A stretch of DNA of 50,045 nt, taken from Solirubrobacter phytolaccae. Lineage in GTDB: Bacteria; Actinomycetota; Thermoleophilia; Solirubrobacterales; Solirubrobacteraceae. The translations under genes were made by a program, and so were the position numbers. Positions 49,686-50,045 of this stretch are shown here, one piece after another. Under the pieces are notes generated by a model, which was given only the letters and a program-made list of their open reading frames with translations, was not told the DNA's origin and made no database searches. The stretch lies in the NCBI RefSeq assembly GCF_027587195.1, contig NZ_JAPDDP010000056.1, forward strand, positions 1 through 50,045. The letters are read 5' to 3'. Positions within the stretch are counted from its first letter, which is position 1, and every line of letters begins with the position of its first letter.

Positions 49686-50045
49686 ATGCCAGTTCCAGCC
49701 AACGATGCGCCGCTCGAGCGCGACCTGCTGAGAGACCAGGCCTACGTGACGATCCGCGACGCCATCGTCGACGGCACGCTCGCTCCCGGTGAACGACTGC
49801 GCGACGCCGAGCTGTGCGCGTGGCTCGGCCTCAGCCGCACACCCGTGCGCGAAGCGCTCAACCGGCTCGAGCAGGACGGCCTCGTGGAGACCGAGCCGCA
49901 GCGCTTCACGCGCGTCACGCCGCTGGACCGGCGGGCCGCCCGCGACGCGTTCCCGGTCGTCGCCGCCCTGCACGCGCTGGCCGCCGAGCTGGCCACAGGC
50001 ACGGCCGCGCACGCCGGCGACGCCCCGCGCCGCGGCGGCGCGGCG
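49686..50045 (+). CDS. GntR-family regulator, N-terminal part (partial)
   Basis: The first 120 codons; the gene runs off the right edge. The winged-helix domain has DQAYVTIRDAIVDGTLAPGE, RLRDAELCAWLGLSRTPVRE and ALNRLEQDGLVETEPQ, the FadR-type GntR DNA-binding domain. The start of the helical effector domain follows (PLDRRAARDAFPVVAALHAL). It likely controls itself and the divergent amidohydrolase. Confidence 0.93.
   Translation, partial: MPVPANDAPLERDLLRDQAYVTIRDAIVDGTLAPGERLRDAELCAWLGLSRTPVREALNRLEQDGLVETEPQRFTRVTPLDRRAARDAFPVVAALHALAAELATGTAAHAGDAPRRGGAA

Overview
The window comes from a high-GC actinobacterium. The most likely placement is class Thermoleophilia, order Solirubrobacterales. 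This is inferred from the actinobacterial order of the spc and alpha ribosomal genes, an F420-dependent dehydrogenase, a C-terminal beta-module style common in that order, and -10 boxes that sit directly against start codons. No 16S rRNA is present, so the placement is not proven.

Bases 1-12370 hold the end of the S10 operon and the spc and alpha clusters, all on the + strand and mostly coupled by 1-14 base overlaps: rpsC(end)-rplP-rpmC-rpsQ-rplN-rplX-rplE-rpsN-rpsH-rplF-rplR-rpsE-rpmD-rplO-secY-adk-map, then rpmJ-rpsM-rpsK-(small ORF)-rpoA-rplQ-truA. A reverse-strand gene separates map from rpmJ. infA (usually before rpmJ) and rpsD (usually between rpsK and rpoA) are both missing, and a 48-codon open frame with coding-like base use fills the rpsD position. 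S3 carries a Gly/Arg/Phe repeat tail and S17 a ~100-residue N-terminal extension.

Bases 12359-28800 hold housekeeping and envelope genes: a membrane diguanylate cyclase, surE, ligA, a secreted 5'-nucleotidase-like protein, a secreted alpha/beta hydrolase broken near its end by a one-base frameshift, a PBP4-type carboxypeptidase, a patatin-like phospholipase, a long-chain acyl-CoA synthetase, a Nif3-like protein, an ECF sigma factor fused to a zinc-finger anti-sigma-like module and a membrane segment, tRNA-Pro(CGG), and a strong terminator.

Bases 28860-50045 are a mosaic of short transcription units: an Acg-like nitroreductase with a universal stress protein, an AsnC regulator, an orphan histidine kinase, a DsbA-fold protein without its cysteines in an operon with an uncharacterised membrane protein, acetoacetyl-CoA synthetase, a HipA-like kinase with a DUF3037 protein, a GAF/zinc-ribbon protein with a sugar dehydrogenase and a metallo-hydrolase, two tandem paralogous exported proteins, a leucine-type dehydrogenase, a second membrane-tethered ECF sigma factor with a matching ECF-type promoter, arfB, an F420-dependent dehydrogenase, cupins, an acetyltransferase, MarR and GntR regulators, and an amidohydrolase.

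Three patterns run through the window. Many genes have a TANNNT -10 box 6-8 bases before the start codon, which predicts leaderless mRNAs. Convergent neighbours repeatedly overlap at their 3' ends. Between 47839 and 47919 two adjacent hairpins with unrelated 10-bp stems share the loop sequence CGGAAAACGG; this is the best candidate here for an undescribed structured element. No CRISPR array, prophage or insertion sequence was seen.
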